Shown piece after piece: positions 7,173 to 15,264 of a DNA stretch of 64,000 bases; within the stretch, counting starts at the first letter, position 1; each line of letters starts with the position of its first letter. The DNA lies in contig NZ_BNAS01000002.1 in the NCBI RefSeq assembly GCF_014653785.1, positions 182,756 to 246,755 on the forward strand. The letters run 5' to 3'. The notes below the pieces were generated by a model. The model worked only from the letters and a program-made list of their open reading frames with translations. It was not told the DNA's origin and ran no database searches. The stretch is from Promicromonospora soli. Its GTDB lineage: Bacteria; Actinomycetota; Actinomycetes; Actinomycetales; Cellulomonadaceae. Made by a program: the position numbers and the translations under genes.

Positions 7173-9500
7173 TCAGCCTCGGCCCGGGATCGGGACCTCT
7201 CTCCAGTCCGTGTCCGAGGCCAGGTAGAAGCCCGGGTACGACGGCTGGTTGTACGTCGTCTGCTGCCGCGCCACCTCGACGCGGTACTGCCGGTCCTGCA
7301 TCAGCGTGTAGAGCGCGATGTCGCTCGGCTCGGTCGACATGAACAGCCGCAGTGCGCTCGAGTCGGTGGTCCGCACGAGCACCTCCTCGCGCCAGTCGCC
7401 GAGCACGTCGGCGACGAGCGACGGGTTGCCCTTGGTGCCGTTGTTGGTCAGCGTCCCGTCCAGGGTCGCGACGGTGCCGCGCGACCAGTCCACGATCGTC
7501 GGCGTCTGGTCGCCCGAGCCCGCGACGATCTGCGTGGTCCCGTCGCCGGCCCACCGCACGGACTGGTTGGTCCCCATGGTCGACGTCGACACCTGCTCGC
7601 CCGTAGCGCTCAGCGTGCCCGACCCGAGGGTGCCGTCCGGCATGGACGCCCACACCTCGATGCCCGGCACCTCGGGCCGTACGTCGCCGATCATCGACCG
7701 TCCGGTGTCCCGGCCGGAGTACTCGCCGAACAGCACCTCGCCGGTCGCGGCGTCGCGCATCGCGGAGCCGTAGGGAGCCCACGTGCCGCCTTCGTGGCAG
7801 GTCCAGATCTCCAGCCCCGGCCGCGCCGGGTCGATGTCGGTCACGTGCATGGCGTCACCGTGGCCCAGCCCGGCGCGAGCCCCGGGGTTCGCGGAGCCCT
7901 CCGGCAGCGTGTCGAACGACGAGTACAGCAGCGAGCCGTCGTCGTCGAGAGTCGCCGAACCGTAGACGATCTCCTGCTTGCCGTCCCCGTCGACGTCGGC
8001 CGCCGAGAGCGAGTGGAAGCCCTGCGTCGGGAGGCTGCCCCACTCGGGCGAGGTGCCCGGCACCCCGTGGGGGCTGTCGTTGAACGGGTTGGACATCGGC
8101 GTCCAGCCGGAGTCGGCGAGCCAGCGCTGGGTCAGGTGCCGCCCGTCCCAGTCGTACGCGGCGATCGTGGAGCGCGTGTAGTAGCCGCGCGCGAAGATCG
8201 CACTGGGCCGGCCCTCGGAAAGGTAGGCCACACCCGACAGGAACCGGTCCACTCGGTTGCCTGGCTCGATCCGGGCCATCGCGTAGTCGCCCCAGCGGAG
8301 CCCGTCGTCGGTGCGGCCCGGCTCGTAGTCGACGGTCTCCAACGGACGGCCCGTGAGCCCGTCGAACACGGTGAGGTACTCCGGACCGCTCACCACGAAG
8401 CCCTCGAACAGCCGCAGCTGGTTCCGCGTCGAGCGGGACGGCGCGTAGACGTCGATGAAGTGGTCGGCGGCGGCGCGCGCGTCGGCGTCGGACAGCGGAT
8501 AGGTCCACCGCGCGTCGATGCCCCACGCCTCCTCCAGCGTTGCGGGCCACTGCCCGCTGGTCACCTCGGGGCGCGCCGACCAGCCACGGAACATGTCCAC
8601 GAGGTGCTCGTAGTAGTCCCCGGCCGACATCCGGTAGTCGTCGGCGTTCGTCACGCCGGCGTCCTGGTCGTCCCGAGGGATCGGGAGGTAGCGCCAGCCA
8701 GCAGGCTTCCCGTCGTCGTACATGGTGACGCGCGTGCCGGGCGCGGTCTTGACCATCAGCTCGGCCCTGCCGTCGCCGTCGTAGTCGTAGACGGGGAACT
8801 GCGTGTAGTGCGCGCCCGCGCGGATGTTGACACCCAGGTCGATGCGCCAGAGCTGCTTGCCGTCGAGCTCGTACGCGTCCAGGTACTGGTTGCCTGTGTA
8901 GCCCACCTGGGAAACGTCCTTCGAGTTGGACGGGTCCCACTTCACGACGATCTCGTACTCGTCGTCGCCGTCGAGGTCCGCGACGGACGCGTCGTTGGCC
9001 CGGTACGTGTAGGCCTCGCCCGCGGGCGTGACGCCGTCGGCCGGCTTGTTCAGCGGGATATCGAGGTGCCCGTCGCCCCATACGGTGGCCGACGCCGCCC
9101 TGCCCGCGCTTGGCCCGCTCAGCGGCACCACGCGGTACCGGGCGTCGGCGGTGCCCCCGGCGTCGAGATAGCTGGTCGAGCCCGTCACCTTCGCGATCCG
9201 CCGCCCGTCGCGGAACACCGCGAAGCCCGGGCCCTCGAGCCCGGAATCGCCGTGGCCGGTGACCTCGGGCGCGAGCAGGCGCCAGCTGAGAAACACGCCC
9301 TCGCTGGTCGCGGCGGCCACGAGCCCGCGGCCGAGGCGTTCGGTGCCCGACGCCGTCCCGTCCTGGTCGCCCTGGGTGGTGGTCGGCACGTTCTCGGGGG
9401 CGGACGAGGCGCCCGCCGACGCCGCGGCGGTCACCCCGCTCAAGCCGAGGCAGAGCGCTGTCGCCAGGACCGCACCCGCCCGGATTCTCCTCGGGACCAT
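7173..9500 (-). CDS. rhamnogalacturonan lyase, PL11 family, long form
   Basis: A 775-residue secreted polysaccharide lyase that cleaves rhamnogalacturonan I by beta-elimination. A signal peptide ends near residue 29 (GVTAAASA). The N-terminal beta domain (FLSWRLLAPE...) is followed by the family core YTYRANDASVADLDGDDEYE and VKWDPSNSKD, with Asp/Gly-rich calcium-binding loops (DYDGDGRAEL, DVDGDGKQEI). It ends with RQQTTYNQPSYPGFYLASDTDW, the typical PL11 end. Compared with the second PL11 at 16511 it has an extra segment of roughly 85 residues (about 260-360, containing DYRMSAGDYYEHLVDMF). The ATG at 9500 is chosen for the GAGAGGA site upstream; a longer reading to 9626 runs through both operators. 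Confidence 0.88.
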   Translation of the reverse strand: MVPRRIRAGAVLATALCLGLSGVTAAASAGASSAPENVPTTTQGDQDGTASGTERLGRGLVAAATSEGVFLSWRLLAPEVTGHGDSGLEGPGFAVFRDGRRIAKVTGSTSYLDAGGTADARYRVVPLSGPSAGRAASATVWGDGHLDIPLNKPADGVTPAGEAYTYRANDASVADLDGDDEYEIVVKWDPSNSKDVSQVGYTGNQYLDAYELDGKQLWRIDLGVNIRAGAHYTQFPVYDYDGDGRAELMVKTAPGTRVTMYDDGKPAGWRYLPIPRDDQDAGVTNADDYRMSAGDYYEHLVDMFRGWSARPEVTSGQWPATLEEAWGIDARWTYPLSDADARAAADHFIDVYAPSRSTRNQLRLFEGFVVSGPEYLTVFDGLTGRPLETVDYEPGRTDDGLRWGDYAMARIEPGNRVDRFLSGVAYLSEGRPSAIFARGYYTRSTIAAYDWDGRHLTQRWLADSGWTPMSNPFNDSPHGVPGTSPEWGSLPTQGFHSLSAADVDGDGKQEIVYGSATLDDDGSLLYSSFDTLPEGSANPGARAGLGHGDAMHVTDIDPARPGLEIWTCHEGGTWAPYGSAMRDAATGEVLFGEYSGRDTGRSMIGDVRPEVPGIEVWASMPDGTLGSGTLSATGEQVSTSTMGTNQSVRWAGDGTTQIVAGSGDQTPTIVDWSRGTVATLDGTLTNNGTKGNPSLVADVLGDWREEVLVRTTDSSALRLFMSTEPSDIALYTLMQDRQYRVEVARQQTTYNQPSYPGFYLASDTDWREVPIPGRG

Positions 9501-9573
9501 GTTCGAATTCCTCTCTGAATTCTGCGCTGGAGGGTGCACTGCGGCGACATAGCCGTGGGGCACCGCGCGGCCA

Positions 9574-9585
9574 TGAACCGATTCA
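9574..9585. promoter_or_regulatory. LacI-type operator upstream of PL11 gene 1
   Basis: TGAACCGATTCA, one base off a perfect TGAATCGATTCA palindrome, about 75 bases upstream of the lyase start. Related sites are at 9607, 14157, 16404 and 18527, each in front of a rhamnogalacturonan gene. Confidence 0.55.
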
Positions 9586-9606
9586 AGACCAGGAACGAGG
9601 CTGGCG

Positions 9607-9620
9607 TTAAATCGGTACAA
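9607..9620. promoter_or_regulatory. second operator-like site upstream of PL11 gene 1
   Basis: TTAAATCGGTACAA matches the TTGAATCGATACAA site of the transporter operon (14157) at 12 of 14 positions. It lies 33 bases from the 9574 site (start to start), roughly three helical turns, so two repressor dimers could bind the same face of the DNA. Confidence 0.45.
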
Positions 9621-9703
9621 GGTCAAGGCCTGGAGCGCTACGGGCTACGCAAGGACGTCGCTGCATCGAGCCCCGGAGGTCGCGCTCCGTCGCCGGGTAC
9701 GTC

Positions 9704-10147
9704 CTACGCGCGGCGCTCGACGATCTGTGCGAGCCGCGCGAGGTCCTTGTTCGTCGCGCGCCGCATCGCGGCCTTCATGATCGGCGCGGCAACCGAGGCG
9801 AATCCCGAGGGCCGGCCTGTGTTGCGCAGCGTCATGCGAGTGCCGACACCCGCGGACATCCAGGTGTACTCGGTGCGCATGGGGAACGGGCCCTGCGCCG
9901 TCGCCATCACCAGGCGCTCACTGGGGACGAGCTCCTCGACCCGATACGTATAGGCGATGCGGCGGCCGAGGAACCGCGCGACGAAGTCCATCTCCGAGCC
10001 GACCCTGACCGGTGGTTCGGTGCGCCACTCGACCGAGTCGATGTTCGCGTACCACTCGGGCGCGTTCGACGGGTCCGCCGCGTAGGCGGCCACCCTGGCG
10101 AGGGGAGCGTGGATCACGCGCTCGACACGGACGTCCACAGCTGCCAT
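9704..10147 (-). CDS. SRPBCC (START-like) domain protein
   Basis: A 147-residue protein that reads as one SRPBCC ligand-binding fold: VERVIHAPLARVAAYAADPSNAPEWYANIDSVEW at the start, a central strand set (MDFVARFLGRRIAYTYRVEELVPSERLVM) and a C-terminal helix (MKAAMRRATNKDLARLAQIVERR). These small proteins bind hydrophobic ligands; members are labelled polyketide cyclase/dehydrase or AHSA1-like, usually without known substrate. The ribosome site is AGGGTC. It lies between the PL11 gene and the DUF624 gene on the same strand, but nothing ties it to pectin use. Confidence 0.75.
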   Translation of the reverse strand: MAAVDVRVERVIHAPLARVAAYAADPSNAPEWYANIDSVEWRTEPPVRVGSEMDFVARFLGRRIAYTYRVEELVPSERLVMATAQGPFPMRTEYTWMSAGVGTRMTLRNTGRPSGFASVAAPIMKAAMRRATNKDLARLAQIVERRA

Positions 10148-10223
10148 AGCGACCCTCCAGCCGGCTTGCCCCCGCTGTCAGTCTAGGCACGGCGGCGGGG
10201 GCAGCGCCCGGGATCGTCGCGCG

Positions 10224-10880
10224 CTAGAGCCTGCCCAGGCGCCGCGTCTCGACGGCGACCGCCGCCAGGCTGAGCAGACCGCCCGTCACGAGGACGAGGG
10301 GCGCGAGCATCCACACGAGGACCACGCACATCACCAGAGCGGCGAGCAGCAGCACCGACCCGCCGACGTCGTCCCGGGTGCGAGCGATCCCGCACGACAG
10401 CTCGTGCCACGGGCCGGCCGAGGCCTGGGCGGTGAGCGAGCCCGGGCCCGGATCGTGGTCGGACCACGCCGCCGCGGCGCGCACCACCACGACCGCGGCG
10501 CAGGCCGCTGCCGCCCACGTGACCCAGCGGACCACCGACCCGCCCGGGAGCTCCCCCGACGCCGTGAGCCCGGTGTTGGCCCAGACGACGACGGCGGCCA
10601 GGGGCACGAGCACGCCCACCGCCCACAGGCTCCGCACCGCCGCGAGCCAGTCCCGCGCAAAAGCGCTGACAGAGGTGCTGTACCCGCCGAGGTGGCGGCG
10701 CAGGTGCGCCGCGCCGGCCGCGAGCGCCGCCGGGGCCGTCACGACGGGGAGGCTCCCGACCAGAATGAGGAGCCCGATCAGCAGGGTCTCCCCGAGCAGC
10801 GCGAACCACCCCTCGCCGGCCATGCGGGGACCGAGGCCCCGCTGCGCGGTGGGCTCGTCGTCCGGCTCCTGTGTGTTCAT
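10224..10880 (-). CDS. DUF624 (YesL-like) membrane protein
   Basis: A 218-residue membrane protein with about five hydrophobic segments. The N-terminal stretch GWFALLGETLLIGLLILVGSLPVVTAPAALAAG carries the SLPVVT-type signature of DUF624, followed by HLRRHLGG and an amphipathic FARDWLAAVRSLW segment as in that family. B. subtilis YesL is the named member and is encoded in the rhamnogalacturonan yes operon beside a YesOPQ importer; here the gene likewise follows the importer permeases by eight bases. Its biochemical role is unknown; an accessory of the sugar transporter is the usual guess. The start is the ATG at 10880, which overlaps nothing. Confidence 0.7.
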   Translation of the reverse strand: MNTQEPDDEPTAQRGLGPRMAGEGWFALLGETLLIGLLILVGSLPVVTAPAALAAGAAHLRRHLGGYSTSVSAFARDWLAAVRSLWAVGVLVPLAAVVVWANTGLTASGELPGGSVVRWVTWAAAACAAVVVVRAAAAWSDHDPGPGSLTAQASAGPWHELSCGIARTRDDVGGSVLLLAALVMCVVLVWMLAPLVLVTGGLLSLAAVAVETRRLGRL

Positions 10881-10888
10881 GGCGTGGC

Positions 10889-11776
10889 TCAGCCCTTGAG
10901 GCCCTGCGTCGCGACGCCGTCGACCAGGTACCGCTGGAACACCACGAAGAACAGCAGCACGGGCACCAGCGCGAGCACGGCCATGGCCATCTGCGCGCCG
11001 TAGTCGGACACCGACGTCTGGTCCACGAACAACCGCAGCGCGATGGGCAGGGGGTACGTGTCCGGCCGCTTGAGGTAGAGCAGCGGACCGAGGAAGTCGT
11101 TCCACGACCAGATGAAGGCGAAGATCGCGCTGGTGATCACGGCTGGCCGCATCAGCGGGAGCAGCACGAGCCGGAAGATTCCCCAGTGCCCGCACCCGTC
11201 GATCCGCGCGGCCTCGTCGAGCTCCCGCGGCAGCCCGCGCAGGAACTGAACCATGAGGAACACGAAGAACGCCTCCGTGGCCAGGAACTTCGGCGCGAGC
11301 AGCGGCAGGAACGTGTTCACCATGCCCATGGAGTTGAACAGGATGTACTGCGGGATGATCACCACGTGGAACGGCAGCAGCATCGTGCCGATCATGACCG
11401 CGAAGTACACGCCGCGCCCGGGAAAGCTGATGCGCGCAAACGCGTAGGCCGACACGGTGGCCGAGGCGATGATGCCGACCACCGACCCGACCGCGAGGAT
11501 CAGCGAGTTGAGGGCGAAGGTCCAGAACGAGACCCCGCCGATCCCGCCCAGAGCCGACGCGTAGTTGTCGAGAGTCCAGGTCTCGGGCCACAGGTTCACG
11601 TTGCCGACGATGTCTCCGTTCGGCTTGAACGAGCTCATGACCATCCACACGCCGGGGTACAGGATCACCACAGCGATGGCGATCACGAGCACGTGGAACA
11701 CGACAGACCTCGTGCGCTTCTGCCTGGTCGCGACGGTGCTCGCGGTAGCACTCACAGCTGTCATCGCAGTCGTCAT
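10889..11776 (-). CDS. sugar ABC transporter permease, MalG/YesQ type
   Basis: A 295-residue permease with six membrane segments. The EAA loop is ELDEAARIDGCGHWGIFRLVLLPLMRPA and the protein ends FQRYLVDGVATQGLKG, the usual MalG-family C-terminus. The ATG at 11776 lies in a four-base ATGA overlap with the upstream permease, so the two are coupled. Together with the genes at 11773-14090 it makes an oligosaccharide importer of the YesOPQ/MalEFG kind. No ATPase is encoded next to it. Control is probably through the operator at 14157 at the head of the operon. Confidence 0.9.
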   Translation of the reverse strand: MTTAMTAVSATASTVATRQKRTRSVVFHVLVIAIAVVILYPGVWMVMSSFKPNGDIVGNVNLWPETWTLDNYASALGGIGGVSFWTFALNSLILAVGSVVGIIASATVSAYAFARISFPGRGVYFAVMIGTMLLPFHVVIIPQYILFNSMGMVNTFLPLLAPKFLATEAFFVFLMVQFLRGLPRELDEAARIDGCGHWGIFRLVLLPLMRPAVITSAIFAFIWSWNDFLGPLLYLKRPDTYPLPIALRLFVDQTSVSDYGAQMAMAVLALVPVLLFFVVFQRYLVDGVATQGLKG

Positions 11777-12762
11777 CGCACGTCTCCCGTGTAGTGGACC
11801 CAGGCACGCGAGGTGCGGAACAGGATGGCCGTGATGATCCCGACGACGAGCACGAGCACCCAGGCCATGGCTGAGGCGTACCCCATGCGGAACTCCGTGA
11901 AGCCCTTCAGGTAGAGGTAGAACGTGTAGAAGAGCGTCGAGTCGGCGGGCCCACCCGTACCGCCGGAGATGATGAAGGCCGAGCTGAAGACCTGGAACGC
12001 GCCGATCGTCTCGAGCAGCAGGTTGAAGAACAGCACCGGCGACAGCATCGGCAGGGTCACCGACAGGAAGCGCCGGATCGGTCCGGCGCCGTCGACGGCT
12101 GCCGCCTCGAGCAGCTCCGCCGGGATCTGCTTGAGGCCGGCCAGGAAGATCACCATCGGGGCGCCGAACTGCCACACCGCCAGCAGGATCATCATCGGCA
12201 TGGTCATGCTGGGATCGCCCACCCAGCCGCCGGCCGGGAACCCGAAGAGCTGCTGGATCTGGTCCGCGACGCCGTCGTCGATGAACATCGCGCGCCAGAC
12301 GATCGCCACGGAGACGCTGGCCCCGATGAGCGACGGCGCGTAGAACATCGAGCGGTAGGCGCCCTGGCCGCGGTGCTTGGCGTTGAGCAGCGCCGCCACC
12401 GCCAGCGCCGCGGCCAGCTTGACCGGCACACCCACGAGCACGTAGATCGCGGTGACCTGCGCGGACTTGAGGAAGCGCGGGTCGGCGAACAGAGCGGTGA
12501 AGTTGTCGATGCCGACGAACTCAGGCGCCCGGAACAGGTTGTAGTCCGTGAACGCGAGGTACAGCGACATCAGCATCGGGCCGGCTGTCAGCAGAACGAA
12601 CCCGAGCAGCCAAGGGGACAGGAACGCGTAGCCGGCCCGCGTATCGGCCCGGCTGCGCGGCGGCTTGGTGGCGCCGCCCCGCGCGGGGGCCGACGATGCC
12701 GTCGCCCCCCGCGCGCTCCCGCGCCCGGCCTGGCGGCCGCGCTCGGTAGTGGTAGCCGACAT
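11773..12762 (-). CDS. sugar ABC transporter permease, MalF/YesP type
   Basis: A 329-residue permease. A polar, arginine-rich cytoplasmic N-terminus of about 50 residues precedes six membrane segments starting at AGYAFLSPWLLGFVLLTAGPM. The EAA loop is ELLEAAAVDGAGPIRRFLSVTLPMLSP. The ATG at 12762 has GGGGAG upstream; an in-frame start at 12804 would overlap the binding-protein gene. It lies two bases after the binding-protein stop and overlaps the next permease by four bases, so the three genes form one tight operon. Confidence 0.9.
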   Translation of the reverse strand: MSATTTERGRQAGRGSARGATASSAPARGGATKPPRSRADTRAGYAFLSPWLLGFVLLTAGPMLMSLYLAFTDYNLFRAPEFVGIDNFTALFADPRFLKSAQVTAIYVLVGVPVKLAAALAVAALLNAKHRGQGAYRSMFYAPSLIGASVSVAIVWRAMFIDDGVADQIQQLFGFPAGGWVGDPSMTMPMMILLAVWQFGAPMVIFLAGLKQIPAELLEAAAVDGAGPIRRFLSVTLPMLSPVLFFNLLLETIGAFQVFSSAFIISGGTGGPADSTLFYTFYLYLKGFTEFRMGYASAMAWVLVLVVGIITAILFRTSRAWVHYTGDVR

Positions 12763-12764
12763 GG

Positions 12765-14090
12765 TCACTCCCCGCCGAGGTTCGCTTCGGCGCTCTGGAA
12801 CCACTGGTCGGCGAACTCTGCCGGCGTGACGTTGCCGTACGCGAGCTCCTCACCGAGGCGCTTGAACTCGGCCTCGACGACGCCGTAGCCCTCCGCCGGG
12901 AGCGGCGTCTCGGCCGTGACCCGGTCGGCCATCTCTTCCTCGTAGGTGACGATCTTCTCGTCGATCGAGCCGTCGGCCAGCTCCATCGCGTCCTTCTGGG
13001 CCGGCACGGCGGGCACGCCCTTGGACGTGCCGAAGATGCTGCCTACCTCGGGGTCGTTCACCAAGAAGTCGATGAGCGCGGCCGCGGCGTCCGGCTCCTG
13101 TGTGTTCGCCGACGACGAGAGCAGCATCGACGGCTTCCAGAACTGCTGCGAGCCCTCGGCGCCCGTGGGCACCGGCAGCAGGCCGAGGTTCTCCGTACCC
13201 GCGCCGGCCGCATAACCGGCCAGCATGTTGTCCCAGGTGATCTCGGTAGCCGCCTGGCCGACCTGCATGGCGGTAAGAGGCTCGACCTGCTTCGCCCGCT
13301 CGACCGGGAAGAACACGCCGTCGTCACGCAGCGGCTGGGTGCGCTCGACCCACGCGACGAGGTCGGCCTTGTCGAAGGCCGGCGAGCCGTCCTCCGCGAA
13401 CGGAACCTTGCCCTGCTGGACCAGCCACTGGATGAAGATCCAGAGGGCGCCGGTGTAGTCCGTGCCGCCGTAGACCTGCGGGTCGTGATCGGCCCCCGCC
13501 TCGCTGACCTCACGGATCCAGGCGTCGTACTCGTCCCAGGTCAGGCCCTCCGCCGGGGGCTCGACGCCCAGCTCGTCCAGGAGGTCCTGGTGGTAGAACA
13601 TGCCGAGTGTGTTGGTGCTGGTCGGGATACCGAACTGCTCGCCGTTGACCGAACCGGAGCCGAGCAGCGTCTCGTCGTAGTCGCCGGTCTCCAGGTTGAC
13701 GCCGACCTGGCTCGACAGGTCGAGCAGCTGGTTGTTCGACGCGTACTGGTGGATGTAGGCGAGGTCCATCTGGAACACGTCGGGCAGGGTCTGGCCGGCC
13801 GCCTCGGTGGTGCGGGCGGTCCAGTAGTCGTCCCACGCCTGGAACTGGGTCTGGACGTCGATGTTCGGGTACTTCTCCTCGAACAGCGTCACGGCTTCCT
13901 CGTAGCGGGCCGCGCGGTCGTCGTCGCCCCACCAGACGAGGGACAGCTCGATGTCCCGGTCGGTGGCGACCGGCGCGGCTTCGGTGGAGGCTGCGCTTCC
14001 TCCCGCGCAGGCCGAGAGGGTGAGTGCGCCGGCCGCGGCGATCGCGGTGGCCCGGAGCGCTGTCCGGATGGTCGTACGTGTGCGAACCAC
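12765..14090 (-). CDS. sugar ABC transporter substrate-binding lipoprotein, YesO/MalE type
   Basis: A 441-residue extracellular binding protein. The signal peptide ends in a lipobox (LTLSAC), so it is lipid-anchored through the Sec route, unlike the Tat-exported binding protein at 3367. The mature part starts IELSLVWWGDDDRAARYEEAVTLF and has the usual YPNIDVQTQF and LPDVFQMDLAYIHQY segments of family 1 solute-binding proteins. The start is a GTG with AAGGAGG seven bases away. It is the first gene of the importer operon, behind the TTGAATCGATACAA operator. Given two PL11 lyases on either side, rhamnogalacturonan oligosaccharides are the likely cargo (inference). Confidence 0.9.
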   Translation of the reverse strand: MVRTRTTIRTALRATAIAAAGALTLSACAGGSAASTEAAPVATDRDIELSLVWWGDDDRAARYEEAVTLFEEKYPNIDVQTQFQAWDDYWTARTTEAAGQTLPDVFQMDLAYIHQYASNNQLLDLSSQVGVNLETGDYDETLLGSGSVNGEQFGIPTSTNTLGMFYHQDLLDELGVEPPAEGLTWDEYDAWIREVSEAGADHDPQVYGGTDYTGALWIFIQWLVQQGKVPFAEDGSPAFDKADLVAWVERTQPLRDDGVFFPVERAKQVEPLTAMQVGQAATEITWDNMLAGYAAGAGTENLGLLPVPTGAEGSQQFWKPSMLLSSSANTQEPDAAAALIDFLVNDPEVGSIFGTSKGVPAVPAQKDAMELADGSIDEKIVTYEEEMADRVTAETPLPAEGYGVVEAEFKRLGEELAYGNVTPAEFADQWFQSAEANLGGE

Positions 14091-14156
14091 GTGAGCCTCC
14101 TTGCTCTGAATTCAAACCGGGCCCGACAGGGGCGCCGACCACGTCTACACCGACGC

Positions 14157-14170
14157 TTGAATCGATACAA
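14157..14170. promoter_or_regulatory. LacI-type operator of the importer operon
   Basis: TTGAATCGATACAA, a near-perfect palindrome with central CG, 67 bases upstream of the binding-protein start. It resembles the sites at 9574, 9607, 16404 and 18527. The 229-base gap 14091-14319 shows no other feature. Confidence 0.6.
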
Positions 14171-14319
14171 TACCCGTCTGCACAAGGTTGTCCAGGGGTA
14201 AATGACAGGAATCCGTAACGAAATACCCCGCTACGGCCCCGGCCTAGCCGTGCGCCGACCAGAAGCGAAGCAGTTCCGCGGCGGTCCCGCGAGACCCGCA
14301 GACCCCGCGGAGCCGGCCG

Positions 14320-15195
14320 CTACTTCGCGGTCGACCAGACCTGCAGGCGCCCGCACATCCCGTAGCGCCGCGGTCCGGGCTCGGCGTCGCGCACGGCTAC
14401 CCGGCCAAGCTCCAGGTGCCCGACGACGGCGGCCTCCACCGCCCCCGGATCCGCGCCCGACTCCGGGGCCAGCGCGGCCAGGGCCCAGTCGGTCTCGGCG
14501 ACGGCGCGTCCCACCGACTCCGTCCACACCTCGCGCCAGCCCGCCGCCCGTGGGGCGACCAGCTGGGCCGCGGCCACGTACAGGGCGTCGAAGGCAGCCG
14601 CCCGGTCCCGCTCGACGGCGACCCTCAGCGCGCGGAACCCCACGAGCGCCAGGTTCCGACGGGCGCGCGCGGCGGCCGCCACCACCGGATCGTCCTCGGC
14701 GGGGCCCGCCACATCGACGTCGTCCAGGTCCGCGCTGAGCAGATCCGGGCCGAGCAGGTCGGGGCTGGGCCGGTCGGGGCTGGGCCGGTCGGCGCCGCGC
14801 GACGGCACCGGGAGCGTCGCCGCGTCGCGGTAGGCCACCGGGTCCGCGAGGACCTCCGGCGGGAAGGTCAATACGGCGTCCCCCGCCTCGGGCAGCCCTG
14901 CGTTCGACATGACGACGAGCACCTCGAGGCCGCCGTCGTTCACCGCACGGTGGATCACTCCGGGGCCGAACCAGACGATCCGGCCGGGCGCGAGCTCGTG
15001 CTCGGCGAAGCCCTCCGGGCCGAGCGTCTGCACGCGGCCGCGTCCGGCGAGCGTCACGTAGGCCTCGGTCGAGGCCGTGTGGAAATGGGGCGAGCCGGAA
15101 CCGCCGGGGGCGTCCGGCGCGGGCCAGTCGTAGACCCGCAGGTGGGACACCGATGTACCGCCGGGAAATACCGGGCCGCTGGTCGCTTCGGTCAT
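14320..15195 (-). CDS. cupin-domain protein with a C-terminal extension
   Basis: A 291-residue cytoplasmic protein. Residues about 20-110 form a cupin: PHFHTASTEAYVTLAGRGRV holds the first metal-binding set (His-x-His, Glu) and GPGVIHRAVNDGG the second His. Cupins of this kind bind sugars or sugar acids, as isomerases or sensors. Residues about 130-155 are a low-complexity Asp/Pro/Ser linker made by a short DNA repeat, followed by a helical domain of about 120 residues that I do not recognise. It lies downstream of the Gfo/Idh gene in the same direction (69-base gap), so both probably act on the same sugar. No signal peptide is visible. Confidence 0.6.
   Translation of the reverse strand: MTEATSGPVFPGGTSVSHLRVYDWPAPDAPGGSGSPHFHTASTEAYVTLAGRGRVQTLGPEGFAEHELAPGRIVWFGPGVIHRAVNDGGLEVLVVMSNAGLPEAGDAVLTFPPEVLADPVAYRDAATLPVPSRGADRPSPDRPSPDLLGPDLLSADLDDVDVAGPAEDDPVVAAAARARRNLALVGFRALRVAVERDRAAAFDALYVAAAQLVAPRAAGWREVWTESVGRAVAETDWALAALAPESGADPGAVEAAVVGHLELGRVAVRDAEPGPRRYGMCGRLQVWSTAK
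14761..14790. repeat. 15-bp tandem repeat inside the cupin gene
   Basis: GGGGCTGGGCCGGTC occurs twice head to tail, in frame, giving a doubled five-residue unit (DRPSP) in the linker between the cupin and the C-terminal domain. Unit length divisible by three means copy changes would not break the frame. Confidence 0.8.
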
Positions 15196-15264
15196 GTCCT
15201 TCGCCTCTCTGCGCTGACCCTTCCAGCCTGCATCAAACCCCGGCCACCCGCCCCCAGGCGGCGC

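Noticed and set aside
14211-14738. A 178-codon plus-strand frame over the end of the cupin gene
   Set aside because: Pro/Arg-rich shadow of the cupin gene without ribosome site.
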